64,000 nt of DNA from Aestuariivirga sp. (GTDB lineage: Bacteria; Pseudomonadota; Alphaproteobacteria; Rhizobiales; Aestuariivirgaceae), in assembly GCA_030680855.1 (NCBI GenBank), contig JAUXUN010000057.1:62001-126000 (forward strand), in the 5' to 3' direction. The position numbers and the translations under genes were made by a program. The notes below the pieces were generated by a model. That model saw only the letters and a program-made list of their open reading frames with translations. It searched no databases and was not told where the DNA came from. This document shows, piece by piece, positions 19,419-27,595 of this stretch (position 1 is the stretch's first letter; each line of letters begins with the position of its first letter).

Positions 19419-19434
19419 TTAATGAGACGTTAAC
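19419..19434. promoter_or_regulatory. Perfect CtrA-type box TTAA-N7-TTAAC
   Basis: TTAA (19419-19422), seven bases, then TTAAC (19430-19434). This matches the full binding consensus of the alphaproteobacterial cell-cycle regulator CtrA and lies about 55 bases before the deacetylase start, in an intergenic region where a promoter is expected. Binding is inferred. Confidence 0.5.
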
Positions 19435-19486
19435 GGTTGTCTCGCCACAGTCGGCTCCAAACGAATCGACTGGGTATACGAATTCC

Positions 19487-20650
19487 ATGAGCCGTGATGA
19501 ATTGCGACAGCCGCTGAGGAAACGGAGCCTGAATGAGCGCCTTTGGGCGAAGCGTCCCAGCCCGCTGCTGTCCACCTCAATTCTCGCCGCAAGCGGGTTT
19601 ATCGCACTTTCGGCCTGGGCCATTCACGCCCCCCTTCCCTTTGCCGGGGAGCCCATCGTCACCGCCGCCATTCCAGCCGTTGAGGAACTGAAAACCGCCT
19701 CCACCACCGCGCCCGAAGAAGAAATCGCGGCGGAAGAAATGCCCGCCGAAGACGAAAGCGGGAGCATTCAAATCGAAGCCCCCATCGAGCAGGACAGCTA
19801 CCAGACCGAAGCCTCCATCATCCTCTCGCCCCGGCGGCCCCTGAAGAAGGCCCCCGTTGATGATCTCATTGAAATAACCACTGCCGGCCAATTGCCCCGC
19901 ATTGGCTCAAAAAACAAAAAGCCCTCGGATGTCTATGCCCGCAACACGCCCATGGGCGTGATCCATTCCGACCGCCCGAAGATTGCCATTCTGCTGGGCG
20001 GCATGGGCCTCAATGCCAAGCTCACCCAGCAGGCCATCAAGAATCTGCCGGGCGACGTAACCTTTGCCTTTGCCCCCTACGGCAATGACTTGCAAACCCA
20101 GGTGAACAAGGCCCGCGCCGATGGCCACGAGGTGCTCCTGCAGCTCCCCATGGAGCCCGTGGGCTATCCCGCCAATAATCCCGGTCCCAAAACCCTTCTG
20201 GCCAGCGTCAGCGCCGCGGAAAACATGGAAGCGCTCCATTGGCACATGAGCCGCTTCGCCGGCTACACCGGCATTACCAACTATATGGGCGGACGCCTGC
20301 TGGCCTCGCCCGAAGCCCTGAAGCCGGTGATGGCTGAAATGCGCAAGCGCGGCCTCGTCTATCTGGAAGATGCCTCAACGGCGTTGACGGTTTCAGAAAC
20401 CGTGGCCGGGGAAACCAAGCTCCCCCAGCGCCGCGCCCAGGTGGTGATTGATACCGATCCAACACCCCAGAGCATTGCTGCGGCCCTTGAACTCCTCGAA
20501 GGCGAGGCGAAGGCCAATGGCTTTGCCATCGGCACCGGTTCCGGTCTAGAAGTCACGGTTGACGCTGTGAAGCTGTGGGCCGAACAGCTTCAGGACAGGG
20601 GCATTCTGCTCGTGCCCGTCAGCGCCATCTTCAAGGGCCGTTTGGGTTAG
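19487..20650 (+). CDS. Divergent polysaccharide deacetylase family protein (YibQ-like)
   Basis: 387 residues. An N-terminal transmembrane anchor (about residues 27-47) and a proline/glutamate-rich linker precede the deacetylase-like barrel (about 160-385) with [40 protein letters not shown] and [19 protein letters not shown]. The family is usually found beside envC and ctpA, as here, and is thought to act on cell-wall or capsule polysaccharide; enzymatic activity is not well established. The CtrA-type box upstream suggests cell-cycle control. Confidence 0.85.
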   Translation: MSRDELRQPLRKRSLNERLWAKRPSPLLSTSILAASGFIALSAWAIHAPLPFAGEPIVTAAIPAVEELKTASTTAPEEEIAAEEMPAEDESGSIQIEAPIEQDSYQTEASIILSPRRPLKKAPVDDLIEITTAGQLPRIGSKNKKPSDVYARNTPMGVIHSDRPKIAILLGGMGLNAKLTQQAIKNLPGDVTFAFAPYGNDLQTQVNKARADGHEVLLQLPMEPVGYPANNPGPKTLLASVSAAENMEALHWHMSRFAGYTGITNYMGGRLLASPEALKPVMAEMRKRGLVYLEDASTALTVSETVAGETKLPQRRAQVVIDTDPTPQSIAAALELLEGEAKANGFAIGTGSGLEVTVDAVKLWAEQLQDRGILLVPVSAIFKGRLG

Positions 20651-20658
20651 TTGGGTTA

Positions 20659-21159
20659 ATGAGTGAAGCAAAAGTGATTACGGCCTACAGGCCCTGCGTT
20701 GGTATTATGCTGCTCAATCCGCAAGGCCTTGTCTGGGTCGGCCGGCGCTTTCAAAAACAGAATGACGATGGCGTTGGCCATTGGTGGCAAATGCCCCAGG
20801 GAGGCATCGATTGCGATGAAGATCCCGCCGCCGCCGCACTCCGCGAACTGGAAGAAGAAACCGCCGTGCGTTCCGCTGAAATCATTGCCGAGGCGCCGGA
20901 CTGGTACAACTACGATCTGCCTGAACACCTCATCGGCAAGTCCTGGAAAGGCAAGTACCGTGGCCAGACCCAGAAATGGTTTGCCGCGCGCTTTACCGGC
21001 GAGGACAGCGAAATCAATCTGGCGCCTCCCGGCCACAAGCAGGAGTTCGACCAATGGCGCTGGATCAAGATGAACGAGGTCATCGACGCCATCATACCGT
21101 TCAAGAAACCAGTTTATGAACAGGTCATCGCGGCCTTCAGGCATCTCGGCCAGTCATGA
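20659..21159 (+). CDS. rppH: RNA pyrophosphohydrolase
   Basis: 166 residues. The Nudix box spans about residues 50-72 (GGIDCDEDP...[10 protein letters not shown]). It removes pyrophosphate from 5' ends of mRNA to start decay. The [10 protein letters not shown] and KWFAARFTG stretches are typical of RppH/IalA. The ATG at 20659 lies 6 bases after the deacetylase stop; the longer frame from 20575 overlaps that gene without conserved sequence. The next gene overlaps in an ATGA junction. Confidence 0.93.
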   Translation: MSEAKVITAYRPCVGIMLLNPQGLVWVGRRFQKQNDDGVGHWWQMPQGGIDCDEDPAAAALRELEEETAVRSAEIIAEAPDWYNYDLPEHLIGKSWKGKYRGQTQKWFAARFTGEDSEINLAPPGHKQEFDQWRWIKMNEVIDAIIPFKKPVYEQVIAAFRHLGQS

Positions 21160-21818
21160 TCTCCCACGTCATTTTTGATTGCGATGGCGTTCTCATCGAC
21201 AGTGAAAAAATATTGATGGCTGTCGATATGGCCCTGCTCGCGGAGAACGGCATCCATCTCACCGAAGCTGAAATGTATCTCCGGTTCGTCGGTCCTACCT
21301 TCGAGGACATGGCCGCCGAGCTTGAGCGTGAGTATAAGAAAGCGCTCCCGCCTGATCTCAGCGCCCGCAAGGATGTCATGATGCTTGAGCGCTACCGGCG
21401 TGACCTGAAACCCGTGCCCGGCGTCATCCCCATGCTGCACCAGCTCGCCCTGCCCAAAAGCATCGGCACCAACGGCCCGAGGGACCGCGCGCTCGAAGCC
21501 CTCCGCCTGACGGGGCTCGAACCTTTCTTTGGCGACCGGTTAACTACTTATGAAGATGTCAAAAATCCCAAGCCCGCCCCCGATGTTTACCAGCTTGCCG
21601 CGAGCCGCGCCGGCTTCACCCCGGCCCACTGCCTGGTGGTGGAAGACAGCGTAACCGGGGCCACCGCTGCCCTTGCCGCGGGCTGCAAGGTGATCGGTTT
21701 CACCGGTGTGGCCCATGATCATGTGGCCAAGGCAAGGGAGCTGAAAGCGCTCGGCGTTTCCCATGTCATTCATGACATGGGTGAGCTTCTGGGGGCCATT
21801 TCTCCCATTGCGGCTTGA
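21156..21818 (+). CDS. HAD family hydrolase (phosphoglycolate/sugar phosphatase type)
   Basis: 220 residues. HAD motifs are visible: motif [14 protein letters not shown] at the start with the nucleophilic Asp, motif [16 protein letters not shown], motif III lysine in [14 protein letters not shown], and motif [18 protein letters not shown]. The cap is the helical C1 type. Substrate is unknown; relatives act on phosphoglycolate or sugar phosphates. Coupled to rppH by a 4-base overlap. Confidence 0.88.
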   Translation: MISHVIFDCDGVLIDSEKILMAVDMALLAENGIHLTEAEMYLRFVGPTFEDMAAELEREYKKALPPDLSARKDVMMLERYRRDLKPVPGVIPMLHQLALPKSIGTNGPRDRALEALRLTGLEPFFGDRLTTYEDVKNPKPAPDVYQLAASRAGFTPAHCLVVEDSVTGATAALAAGCKVIGFTGVAHDHVAKARELKALGVSHVIHDMGELLGAISPIAA

Positions 21819-21843
21819 CTTATTGCACTGCAGCGTCCATATG
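21815..21843 (+). promoter_or_regulatory. Candidate promoter of the DEAD-box helicase transcript
   Basis: TTGACT (21815-21820), 17 bases, then CATATG (21838-21843). It would start a transcript with a leader of about 200 bases before the helicase start. Moderate match only. Confidence 0.35.
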
Positions 21844-21849
21844 CAGCGC

Positions 21850-22047
21850 TATCGACCTTGGCCAATTAAGAATAACGTGAGGTAGTGCGCGACGCACTGC
21901 TGTTCCGGCCGGGTCCGAACAATCCTTTCACGTGGGGTCTGTTTAAGCACAGGACCAGTGCTGGCTTGGCGATAGTCGCCGGGCAGCCGCTCGGACATGT
22001 TCTGTGCTTTCCCACCCATCTGTCCGAAACAGAAAGATATTTACACA
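21850..22047 (+). promoter_or_regulatory. Structured 5' leader of the DEAD-box helicase gene
   Basis: About 200 non-coding bases with at least three hairpins: GGTC-TGT paired with ACA-GACC (21936-21956, one bulged G); GGCT/AGCC enclosing GGCGA/TCGCC with a TAG loop (21963-21988); and TCGGACA/TGTCCGA enclosing 23 bases (21991-22027). The last stem ends 20 bases before the start codon. A temperature- or helicase-responsive leader is conceivable, as for some cold-shock helicase genes; no known RNA family was recognised. Confidence 0.45.
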
Positions 22048-23472
22048 GTGAATTCATTTTCAGAACTCAACCTCTCGGCACCCCTCCTTAAGGCCATCGC
22101 CGCTGAAGGTTACGACAAGCCAACCCCCATCCAGGCCCGCGCCATTCCTGAGCTCATGAAGGGCCGCGATCTTTTAGGGATAGCCCAGACCGGCACCGGC
22201 AAGACCGCCGCTTTCGCGCTCCCCATCCTCGAGCGCCTGTCGCACGCTACCGAGCGTGTCGCCAAGAACTCCTGCAAGGTTCTCGTGCTTTCCCCCACCC
22301 GCGAGCTCGCCTCGCAGATCGGCGAAAGCTTCAAGACCTATGGCCGCAACCTGAAGATCACCCGTGCGGTGGTTTTCGGCGGCGTCTCCATCGGCAAGCA
22401 GATTGATATCCTGCGCGGCGGCGTTGATGTCGTCGTTGCAACCCCGGGCCGCCTCGTTGATCTCATCGAGCGTCGCGCCCTGACACTCGCCAACGTCGAA
22501 GTCCTCGTGCTTGACGAAGTGGACCAGATGCTTGATCTCGGCTTCATCCACGCCATCCGCAAGATCACCGGCATGCTGCCGAAGGTGCGGCAGAATCTTT
22601 TCTTCTCGGCCACCATGCCGAAGGAAATTTCAAATCTCGCCAGCGGCCTGCTCACCAATCCGGTGCGCGTTGAAGTGGCCCCCGTTGCCACCACCGTGGA
22701 CCGCGTGAACCAGAGCGTCATCCATGTCGATCAGGCCAGCAAGCTCAAGGTGCTGGTCGACATTCTCAAAGACAATAACATGACCCGCACCCTGGTCTTC
22801 AGCCGCACCAAGCATGGCGCCGACAAGATCATGAAGGGCCTGTCGGCAGCGGGCTACACCGCCTCTGCCATTCACGGCAACAAGAGCCAGACCAACCGCG
22901 AGAAGGCGTTGGCCGGATTCAAGGCTGGCAAGATCCTCGTGCTGGTGGCAACCGATATCGCGGCCCGCGGCATTGATGTGGATGGCGTAAGCCACGTCAT
23001 CAACTACGATCTGCCCCATGTGCCCGAATCCTACGTTCACCGCATCGGCCGAACCGCGCGAGCCGGCGCTGAAGGCGTGGCCATTGCCTTCTGTGCCGGT
23101 GACGAGCGCTCGCTGTTGAAGGACATCGAACGCACCATCCGCCAGAGCATTCCGGTCGTGCAGCACGCGCTGGGCAAATCAAACCTGCCGCCCGCCGAAC
23201 ATGAAGCCCGCCGTCCCAACGGCAGGCCTTCACAGCCCCAGGGCCAGAAGCGCCAGTGGAATCCCATGGGCAGGGACGGCAAGCCATCGGGCGACAACCG
23301 CCCGCGCAAGTCCAGCGGTGGCAGCAATCGCCCCCACGGCGGCACCGGCGCCCCAAAGCGCAACAACGGTGGCCCCGGCGCGCCGAAGCAAAGCGGAGGC
23401 GGCAAACCCTCCTGGATGCAGGAAATCAGCGGCGCCAAAAGCGACCGCCGCCCTGTCAGAATGGGCGAGTAA
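22048..23472 (+). CDS. DEAD-box ATP-dependent RNA helicase (RhlE-type)
   Basis: 474 residues from GTG 22048. The Q motif (FSELNLSAPLLKAI...PTPIQ) lies at the very start, then Walker A AQTGTGKT, PTRELA, DEVD (the DEAD-box motif II variant at VLDEVDQMLDLGF), SAT, and the RecA2 motifs ARGIDVDGVSHVINYD and HRIGRTARAG. The C-terminal 90 residues are a glycine/proline/arginine/asparagine-rich tail typical of RhlE. It unwinds RNA in ribosome assembly or decay. GTG fits the Q-motif position; the ATG at 21997 is possible but lies inside the predicted leader structure. Confidence 0.92.
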   Translation: MNSFSELNLSAPLLKAIAAEGYDKPTPIQARAIPELMKGRDLLGIAQTGTGKTAAFALPILERLSHATERVAKNSCKVLVLSPTRELASQIGESFKTYGRNLKITRAVVFGGVSIGKQIDILRGGVDVVVATPGRLVDLIERRALTLANVEVLVLDEVDQMLDLGFIHAIRKITGMLPKVRQNLFFSATMPKEISNLASGLLTNPVRVEVAPVATTVDRVNQSVIHVDQASKLKVLVDILKDNNMTRTLVFSRTKHGADKIMKGLSAAGYTASAIHGNKSQTNREKALAGFKAGKILVLVATDIAARGIDVDGVSHVINYDLPHVPESYVHRIGRTARAGAEGVAIAFCAGDERSLLKDIERTIRQSIPVVQHALGKSNLPPAEHEARRPNGRPSQPQGQKRQWNPMGRDGKPSGDNRPRKSSGGSNRPHGGTGAPKRNNGGPGAPKQSGGGKPSWMQEISGAKSDRRPVRMGE

Positions 23473-23582
23473 TCCCCGGCGTTTCTGCTGATCAGCTATA
23501 ATCGGAAAGCCTGGAACGGTTGCTTTCAGGCTTAACCCCTTCCTTACCGATTGCGGCTATCACAGCCGCCAAAGGCAGGAAG

Positions 23583-24560
23583 ATGGAAACAGTTCTCAGG
23601 TTAGCCCGCGAAACCAGCCAGTCCGTGAAATTGGCTTATGTCTGCGGTGCCTATGTTCTGGCTGCAACTCTGTTCATCCCGGAAACATTTTTTTCCGTCT
23701 TCAACCAAATGCCTGTCCTGCGGTTTCTTGTCTTTATTCCGCCGTTGCTTCTGCCTGGACTCTTCCTGGCCGCCCTGTTCAATCAGCCTCGCTTGCCCTT
23801 GTCCTTCATTCGCGGCAAGCTTCAGGCGAGAGGCGTGGGAGCAACCTGCATCGTCATTGTACTGGTCATCTCAACAGCGGCATTTACGGCGTTCAAACAC
23901 GAATATGCCAATTGGGTGCCATTTTTTGCCGATCATTTCTTAGCAAATCTCGATCACGCCCTCCATTTCGGAGATCCATGGCGTTATGCCCAGTCATTCT
24001 TCCCCGCCGCCCTCTCTGAACCGCTTTACGTTCTGTATGCGCAACTATGGTTTGCTCAGGTGGTCGGCGCGGTCCTTGTCGCCGCGTTCCTTGAGGACCG
24101 TTATGCCCGTGAGCGCTATCTATCCGCCTTTGCCGCCACCGTCATTGTTCTAGGCTCGGTCGTAAGGGTAGCTGGGTCATCTTCCGGACCGATCTTTTAC
24201 GACCGGATGTTTGGCGGCGCCCGGTTTGGCGACCTCATTGTATCGCTGCAAAGCAGTGCCAGCGGACAGAGAATTCTTGGAATTTCAGACTACCTCTATG
24301 CATCGTACAGCACGGACACATCTGTTCTTGGAACCGGCATATCGGCAATGCCGAGCATGCACGTTGCGCTTGCTGTATTAAATGCAATTTTCGCGGCAAG
24401 CCTGAACCGGTGGGCCGGCATCCTCGCATGGGCCTATGCCGCCGCAATCTTGTTTGGTTCCGTATATTTTGGTTGGCACTATGCGCTCGACGGCTACATC
24501 TCAATCGCCGCCGCCATAATCGCCTGGAAAATGTTTTCGAAGGCCCCCGCCACCTCGTAA
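23583..24560 (+). CDS. PAP2/Aur1-like membrane phosphatase or phosphotransferase
   Basis: 325 residues, about eight transmembrane helices. Near the C-terminus are the two PAP2 motifs, AMPSMHVAL and GWHYALDGY, spaced as in the Aur1/Ipt1 inositolphosphotransferase-like branch; the catalytic histidines are present. It probably acts on a lipid phosphate at the membrane. I chose ATG 23583, preceded by GGCAGGAAG; the ORF extends upstream to 23520. It has no co-oriented close neighbour. Confidence 0.78.
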   Translation: METVLRLARETSQSVKLAYVCGAYVLAATLFIPETFFSVFNQMPVLRFLVFIPPLLLPGLFLAALFNQPRLPLSFIRGKLQARGVGATCIVIVLVISTAAFTAFKHEYANWVPFFADHFLANLDHALHFGDPWRYAQSFFPAALSEPLYVLYAQLWFAQVVGAVLVAAFLEDRYARERYLSAFAATVIVLGSVVRVAGSSSGPIFYDRMFGGARFGDLIVSLQSSASGQRILGISDYLYASYSTDTSVLGTGISAMPSMHVALAVLNAIFAASLNRWAGILAWAYAAAILFGSVYFGWHYALDGYISIAAAIIAWKMFSKAPATS

Positions 24561-24580
24561 AAATGCGCGAGTAACACCGC

Positions 24581-24684
24581 TCCCCCATGCTGAGGTGCCC
24601 GGCAAAGCCGGGCCTCGAAGCACCCGTTTCCGCATCCGCCAACCCTTCGAGGCATGTCTTCGCCATGCACCTCAGGGTGAGGGT
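24581..24684. repeat. Mosaic palindromic intergenic repeat, GAGGTGC/GCACCTC type
   Basis: An imperfect 104-bp palindrome. Outer arms CTGAGGTGC (24590-24598) and GCACCTCAG (24666-24674) enclose a small hairpin CCCGGC-AAA-GCCGGG (24598-24612) and inner arms CCTCGAAG and CTTCGAGG. This layout is familiar from intergenic mosaic elements in Hyphomicrobiales. It fills most of the space after the PAP2 gene. Confidence 0.65.
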
Positions 24685-24795
24685 AGAAAAGTACACTCAA
24701 AATTCTCATCATGCCCGCGCTCAGCTCGGCCCGCTTTTTTTGCTGCGCGAACCGCCAGGGGTGCTAGAATTGGCAGCGTCGTGGGAGCTTGATTC

Positions 24796-25083
24796 ATGCG
24801 CTACTGGCCGCTGCCATCCAGCTACAATGTTGTTGTGCTGTTCCTGGCAATGTGTGTTTTTGGAATTCTTTTCGCTTGGAACTCCGTCAATCTCGTTCAA
24901 ATGGCCATGGGAAATATCCGCTTCCTGAATACGCATGGAAGCCTGGCAATCAGGGAAGGCGGCCTTGTCCAGCTTATGGAGATTACGGCCTATGGCTTCA
25001 TCTCCCTCGCCGCCTATCTCGGCTTCAAAACCTGCGAAGTGGAACTCATCAGCCGCTGGCGCAGCGCAAGGGGCGAAAGCTGA
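24796..25083 (+). CDS. Small membrane protein of unknown function
   Basis: 95 residues with two probable transmembrane helices (about 10-32 and 57-77). The ATG follows CGTGGGAGCTTGATTC, an acceptable ribosome-binding site. No family recognised. It stands alone between a repeat element and the AT-richer islet. Confidence 0.45.
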   Translation: MRYWPLPSSYNVVVLFLAMCVFGILFAWNSVNLVQMAMGNIRFLNTHGSLAIREGGLVQLMEITAYGFISLAAYLGFKTCEVELISRWRSARGES

Positions 25084-25136
25084 GAAACCTGTGTCCCACT
25101 CGCGGGCGTCTTCTTTTGGAGGCAACAAAGAAGATG

Positions 25137-25153
25137 ACCGGATCAAATCCGGT
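25137..25153. repeat. Short palindrome with TCAAA loop
   Basis: Arms ACCGGA/TCCGGT around TCAAA, flanked by ATG-rich sequence. It belongs by sequence to the same palindrome family as the elements at 19.3, 42.3 and 55.9 kb. Confidence 0.5.
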
Positions 25154-25231
25154 AATGATGATATCCATATCTCTCCATGGTCTAAACACCTGACCCGACC
25201 ACCCAGGCTTCGAACTTGTGCATACAACTGG

Positions 25232-25300
25232 ATCGTCGGCTCAAGGCCGATGATGGAGATTAGGGAACACAAAAAGCCCGCGATGAACTAGCGGGTCCCA
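25232..25300. repeat. Duplicated 3' flank, copy A (TCAAG palindrome plus terminator)
   Basis: A 9-bp palindrome ATCGTCGGC/GCCGATGAT around TCAAG (25232-25254) is followed by a GC stem with an A/T tract (25271-25296). On the minus strand the stem CCCGC/GCGGG is followed by five T, so it terminates the 25305-26150 gene. About 60 bases are roughly 70 percent identical, by eye, to 26262-26328. Confidence 0.6.
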
Positions 25301-25304
25301 ATCT

Positions 25305-26150
25305 CTACTGAACCTCAACATATTCTAGTTCTTCGAGCGTTTTTTGTGCCGTGATTTTGCCTTCACTTAGCCAATCTGAGAGTGGACGCTCGGTAAGTAA
25401 CTCCAACAAGTCGCAGAGTCTAACAAGCATCAGACAAAACCTAACTCTACGGAAATCCTTTTGAGTTTTTGCGTCAGCAAAAAAATGAATGGTTGATGAC
25501 AACCACCGATGGCCATCTGACTTAGGGTCTTCAAGCACTTTCTCAAAATCCGCATAACCCATAACTTGATAGCTACTAGATGCTGACCTCACCATAGATT
25601 CTCCAACGGCTCGCAATTCTTCGCGAAACACGAGATGATCAATCCAGTCTTTCCAATTTTCAAAGGAATTTAGGTGACCGTCACTGATGGCTGAACGGAA
25701 TCTGGAAATACATACATTTATTTTCTGATCTTTCCCACTGTCACCACTTGCCAGGAAAACTGTGTCACGTCGGTAGATTTCCAGCCACCCGAGGAACGCA
25801 CAGAATCTGTACATCGTACTGACCAATTTGTACTTCTGGTAATATTCGTCTGAATTTGAGTTCGCGGCAACCCTCCTCATTTGAGAGCTCAGGTTCTTTC
25901 GCGACAAAAAAGTCGTCGGATAGGTTTTGTTGATTTCAACAAACCGATTGGCCAATTCTGAAGCAGACAAAGTCAATGGGTTTTTGTATTTCTCAAATAT
26001 TCTCTTGGACTCCTGCTTTTCAGTCCAACGACCAACGACAACACTTGATAAGTATGTTTTTGCGATATCTCCAAAAAAACCGCCTGCGGCCGCCGCAACT
26101 GCCAGAAGAGCGGACAATCCAATCACGGATGTCGTATCTAGTTCTGTCAT
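25305..26150 (-). CDS. Unknown protein with one N-terminal membrane helix
   Basis: 281 residues. A single hydrophobic segment (about residues 8-25) is followed by a soluble, charged region. Segments such as EKYKNPLTLSASELANRF and STMYRFCAFLGWLEIYRRD recall a widespread family of unknown function in which a membrane helix is followed by a Y-x-x-PL motif and a GW-E-RR motif; this is from memory, not a search. The gene is AT-richer than its neighbours and uses codons such as TTA, AGA and ATA more, suggesting transfer. No enzymatic motif seen. Its 3' end has its own terminator. Confidence 0.65.
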   Translation of the reverse strand: MTELDTTSVIGLSALLAVAAAAGGFFGDIAKTYLSSVVVGRWTEKQESKRIFEKYKNPLTLSASELANRFVEINKTYPTTFLSRKNLSSQMRRVAANSNSDEYYQKYKLVSTMYRFCAFLGWLEIYRRDTVFLASGDSGKDQKINVCISRFRSAISDGHLNSFENWKDWIDHLVFREELRAVGESMVRSASSSYQVMGYADFEKVLEDPKSDGHRWLSSTIHFFADAKTQKDFRRVRFCLMLVRLCDLLELLTERPLSDWLSEGKITAQKTLEELEYVEVQ

Positions 26151-26261
26151 TTTTGATTTCCGCCAGAGTTAGTAAAATTCTTGATGGAGTAAAACATATA
26201 CCGTAGGTCGCAATTATGCGAATCGGTGGAGTTTCCAAAGCAACCGCATGGCTGCTTGATT

Positions 26262-26328
26262 AGTTCAAAGCCAATGATAGGAAATTTGGAAATGAAAACA
26301 AAAAAGACCCGCGATCACCTCACGAGTT
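26262..26328. repeat. Duplicated 3' flank, copy B (with terminator)
   Basis: Resembles copy A: CAAAGCCAATGAT against CAAGGCCGATGAT, then an A-rich stretch and CCCGCGAT in both. On the minus strand ACTCG/CGGGT (26307-26327) followed by six T forms a weak terminator for the 26425-27039 gene. The palindrome arms are degenerate in this copy. Confidence 0.5.
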
Positions 26329-26424
26329 ACTAGCCATATCACCCGATTTTCTGAATAGACAAGCCATCGTCGCCAAGAAAAGGAATATATTGACAACAAA
26401 TTTTGAGTGTTCGGTAGAAACGGT

Positions 26425-27039
26425 CTATTCTTTTTTGTCGAAATTTTCTGCCGCTATGCCTGGGCCAGAGTGCGTAGAGCCGATTTTGAGTCTTTCCCGC
26501 CAATTGCCCAAACTAGACCCTGCTGGAGTAGAATCTTCCAGAGGGTTACTCGGAGACGGTATTGATTGCGATGGATGGTTAATTTGATTCGAATCATTAG
26601 TGTTGTGTGGTTCAGAGGGTTGGTTATTGTCTGGTTGCTTAACTAACTCGTACCCTTTCTCAGTAAGCTGATACAATCCACCTGCTACGCGATGCAGAAA
26701 ATCTTTGTTGGTATATATACTTAGTTGAGATCTAATGGATGGCCTACTTATCTTGATATGTGCTTGATCTGTGAAATCTACTATTTCATCAATTGACGCT
26801 CCGGCTCCCTTTTTCGAGCCGATGAACGCCAAAACTCGGCTCCAAGTTTCTGAAAGAGACCTACCAGATCCTTCAACTTCGATTCGTCGTTGTCCAATAC
26901 CGGCACGAATCATCGTATCCTTAGCTATAAGGTATCCGTTTAGCTCTGCTTCAATCTGAATAAGCTCTTGTTTTAAAGTGCTAATTCTTGATTGACACTC
27001 TGCAATAATCTGATCAAGTTTATTTGTGGCTAGACTCAT
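26425..27039 (-). CDS. Unknown coiled-coil and winged-helix-like protein
   Basis: 204 residues from ATG 27039. Residues 5-45 form a coiled coil (LDQIIAECQSRISTLKQELI). Residues 60-130 look like a winged-helix or similar small helical domain (ETWSRVLAFI, ASIDEIVDF, SRPSIRSQLSIY, GGLYQLTEKGYELV). The C-terminal 70 residues are asparagine/serine/proline-rich and probably disordered. A DNA-binding role is possible but unproven. The composition is clearly AT-richer than the flanking core genes. The longer frame from 27075 has no better start signal. Confidence 0.6.
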   Translation of the reverse strand: MSLATNKLDQIIAECQSRISTLKQELIQIEAELNGYLIAKDTMIRAGIGQRRIEVEGSGRSLSETWSRVLAFIGSKKGAGASIDEIVDFTDQAHIKISRPSIRSQLSIYTNKDFLHRVAGGLYQLTEKGYELVKQPDNNQPSEPHNTNDSNQINHPSQSIPSPSNPLEDSTPAGSSLGNWRERLKIGSTHSGPGIAAENFDKKE

Positions 27040-27336
27040 GAAGCGGCCTATGCACCTTAGAGAGATACGAGTCAAGAGTTAATTTTGTTTAAGAAACGTT
27101 AACCATCGCGCATCGTTTTTAGCTGGCTTAGCACTTGACGCCATTGACTGCTGCATGATAATGGTCCTTTGAATGCAAAAACCGCCCGGCGCGTACCAAG
27201 CAATCCGGACGGTTCTTGTTAGGAAGGTTGGACACGGTTTGGCGCCAACCCCCTTGGTCATCTCTGACAGGGTCATTTTGCTCTGCCATGGCAAATTCGT
27301 CAAGCTCGGACCAACAATGCTCAATAGGAGATATCC
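27040..27336. other. Intergenic stretch with one bidirectional terminator-like hairpin
   Basis: No convincing gene. A 9-bp stem ACCGCCCGG/CCGGACGGT (27181-27213) has A and T tracts on both sides. Overlapping minus-strand frames (for example 27079-27324) lack homology I can recognise and ribosome-binding sites. Confidence 0.4.
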
Positions 27337-27528
27337 ATGAGCACCATGTCTGCAGCCCGCCGGGCTCCAATCGGCACACGCGTATCAACTGGTCACCAAT
27401 GCCCTGAATCGGGTGTTTGGAAAGTCGATCATCCGACTGACACAACCACTGCACCAATCGCCAAGGGAAACATTATGCCTCCCTATCGCGGTAAAGCAGT
27501 TGTTTGGCTCCTCACCGCATACGCTTGA
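27337..27528 (+). CDS. Small YjzC-like protein
   Basis: 63 residues. A good ribosome-binding site (AGGAGATATCC) precedes the ATG. The middle, TGHQCPESGVWKVDHP then AKGNIMPPYRGKAVVWLL, resembles the short YjzC-type pattern of GxxxP-SG-Y/W followed by G-x-x-x-PP and W. Function of that family is unknown. It is followed 13 bp later by a strong terminator. Confidence 0.5.
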   Translation: MSTMSAARRAPIGTRVSTGHQCPESGVWKVDHPTDTTTAPIAKGNIMPPYRGKAVVWLLTAYA

Positions 27529-27541
27529 CACGACAACTAAA

Positions 27542-27570
27542 AAAGGCCCGCAGGTTATTCGCGGGCCTTT
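27542..27570. terminator. Bidirectional Rho-independent terminator
   Basis: A perfect 10-bp stem, AAAGGCCCGC and GCGGGCCTTT, with a 9-base loop. On the minus strand it is followed by a run of T and ends the atp operon; on the plus strand it serves the small YjzC-like gene. Confidence 0.9.
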
Positions 27571-27595
27571 CCTATTCAATCCATACAAAAAACTC

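Noticed and set aside
27079..27324. Minus-strand ORF beside the islet
   Set aside because: No homology recognised, no ribosome-binding site, overlaps other frames and a terminator-like hairpin.
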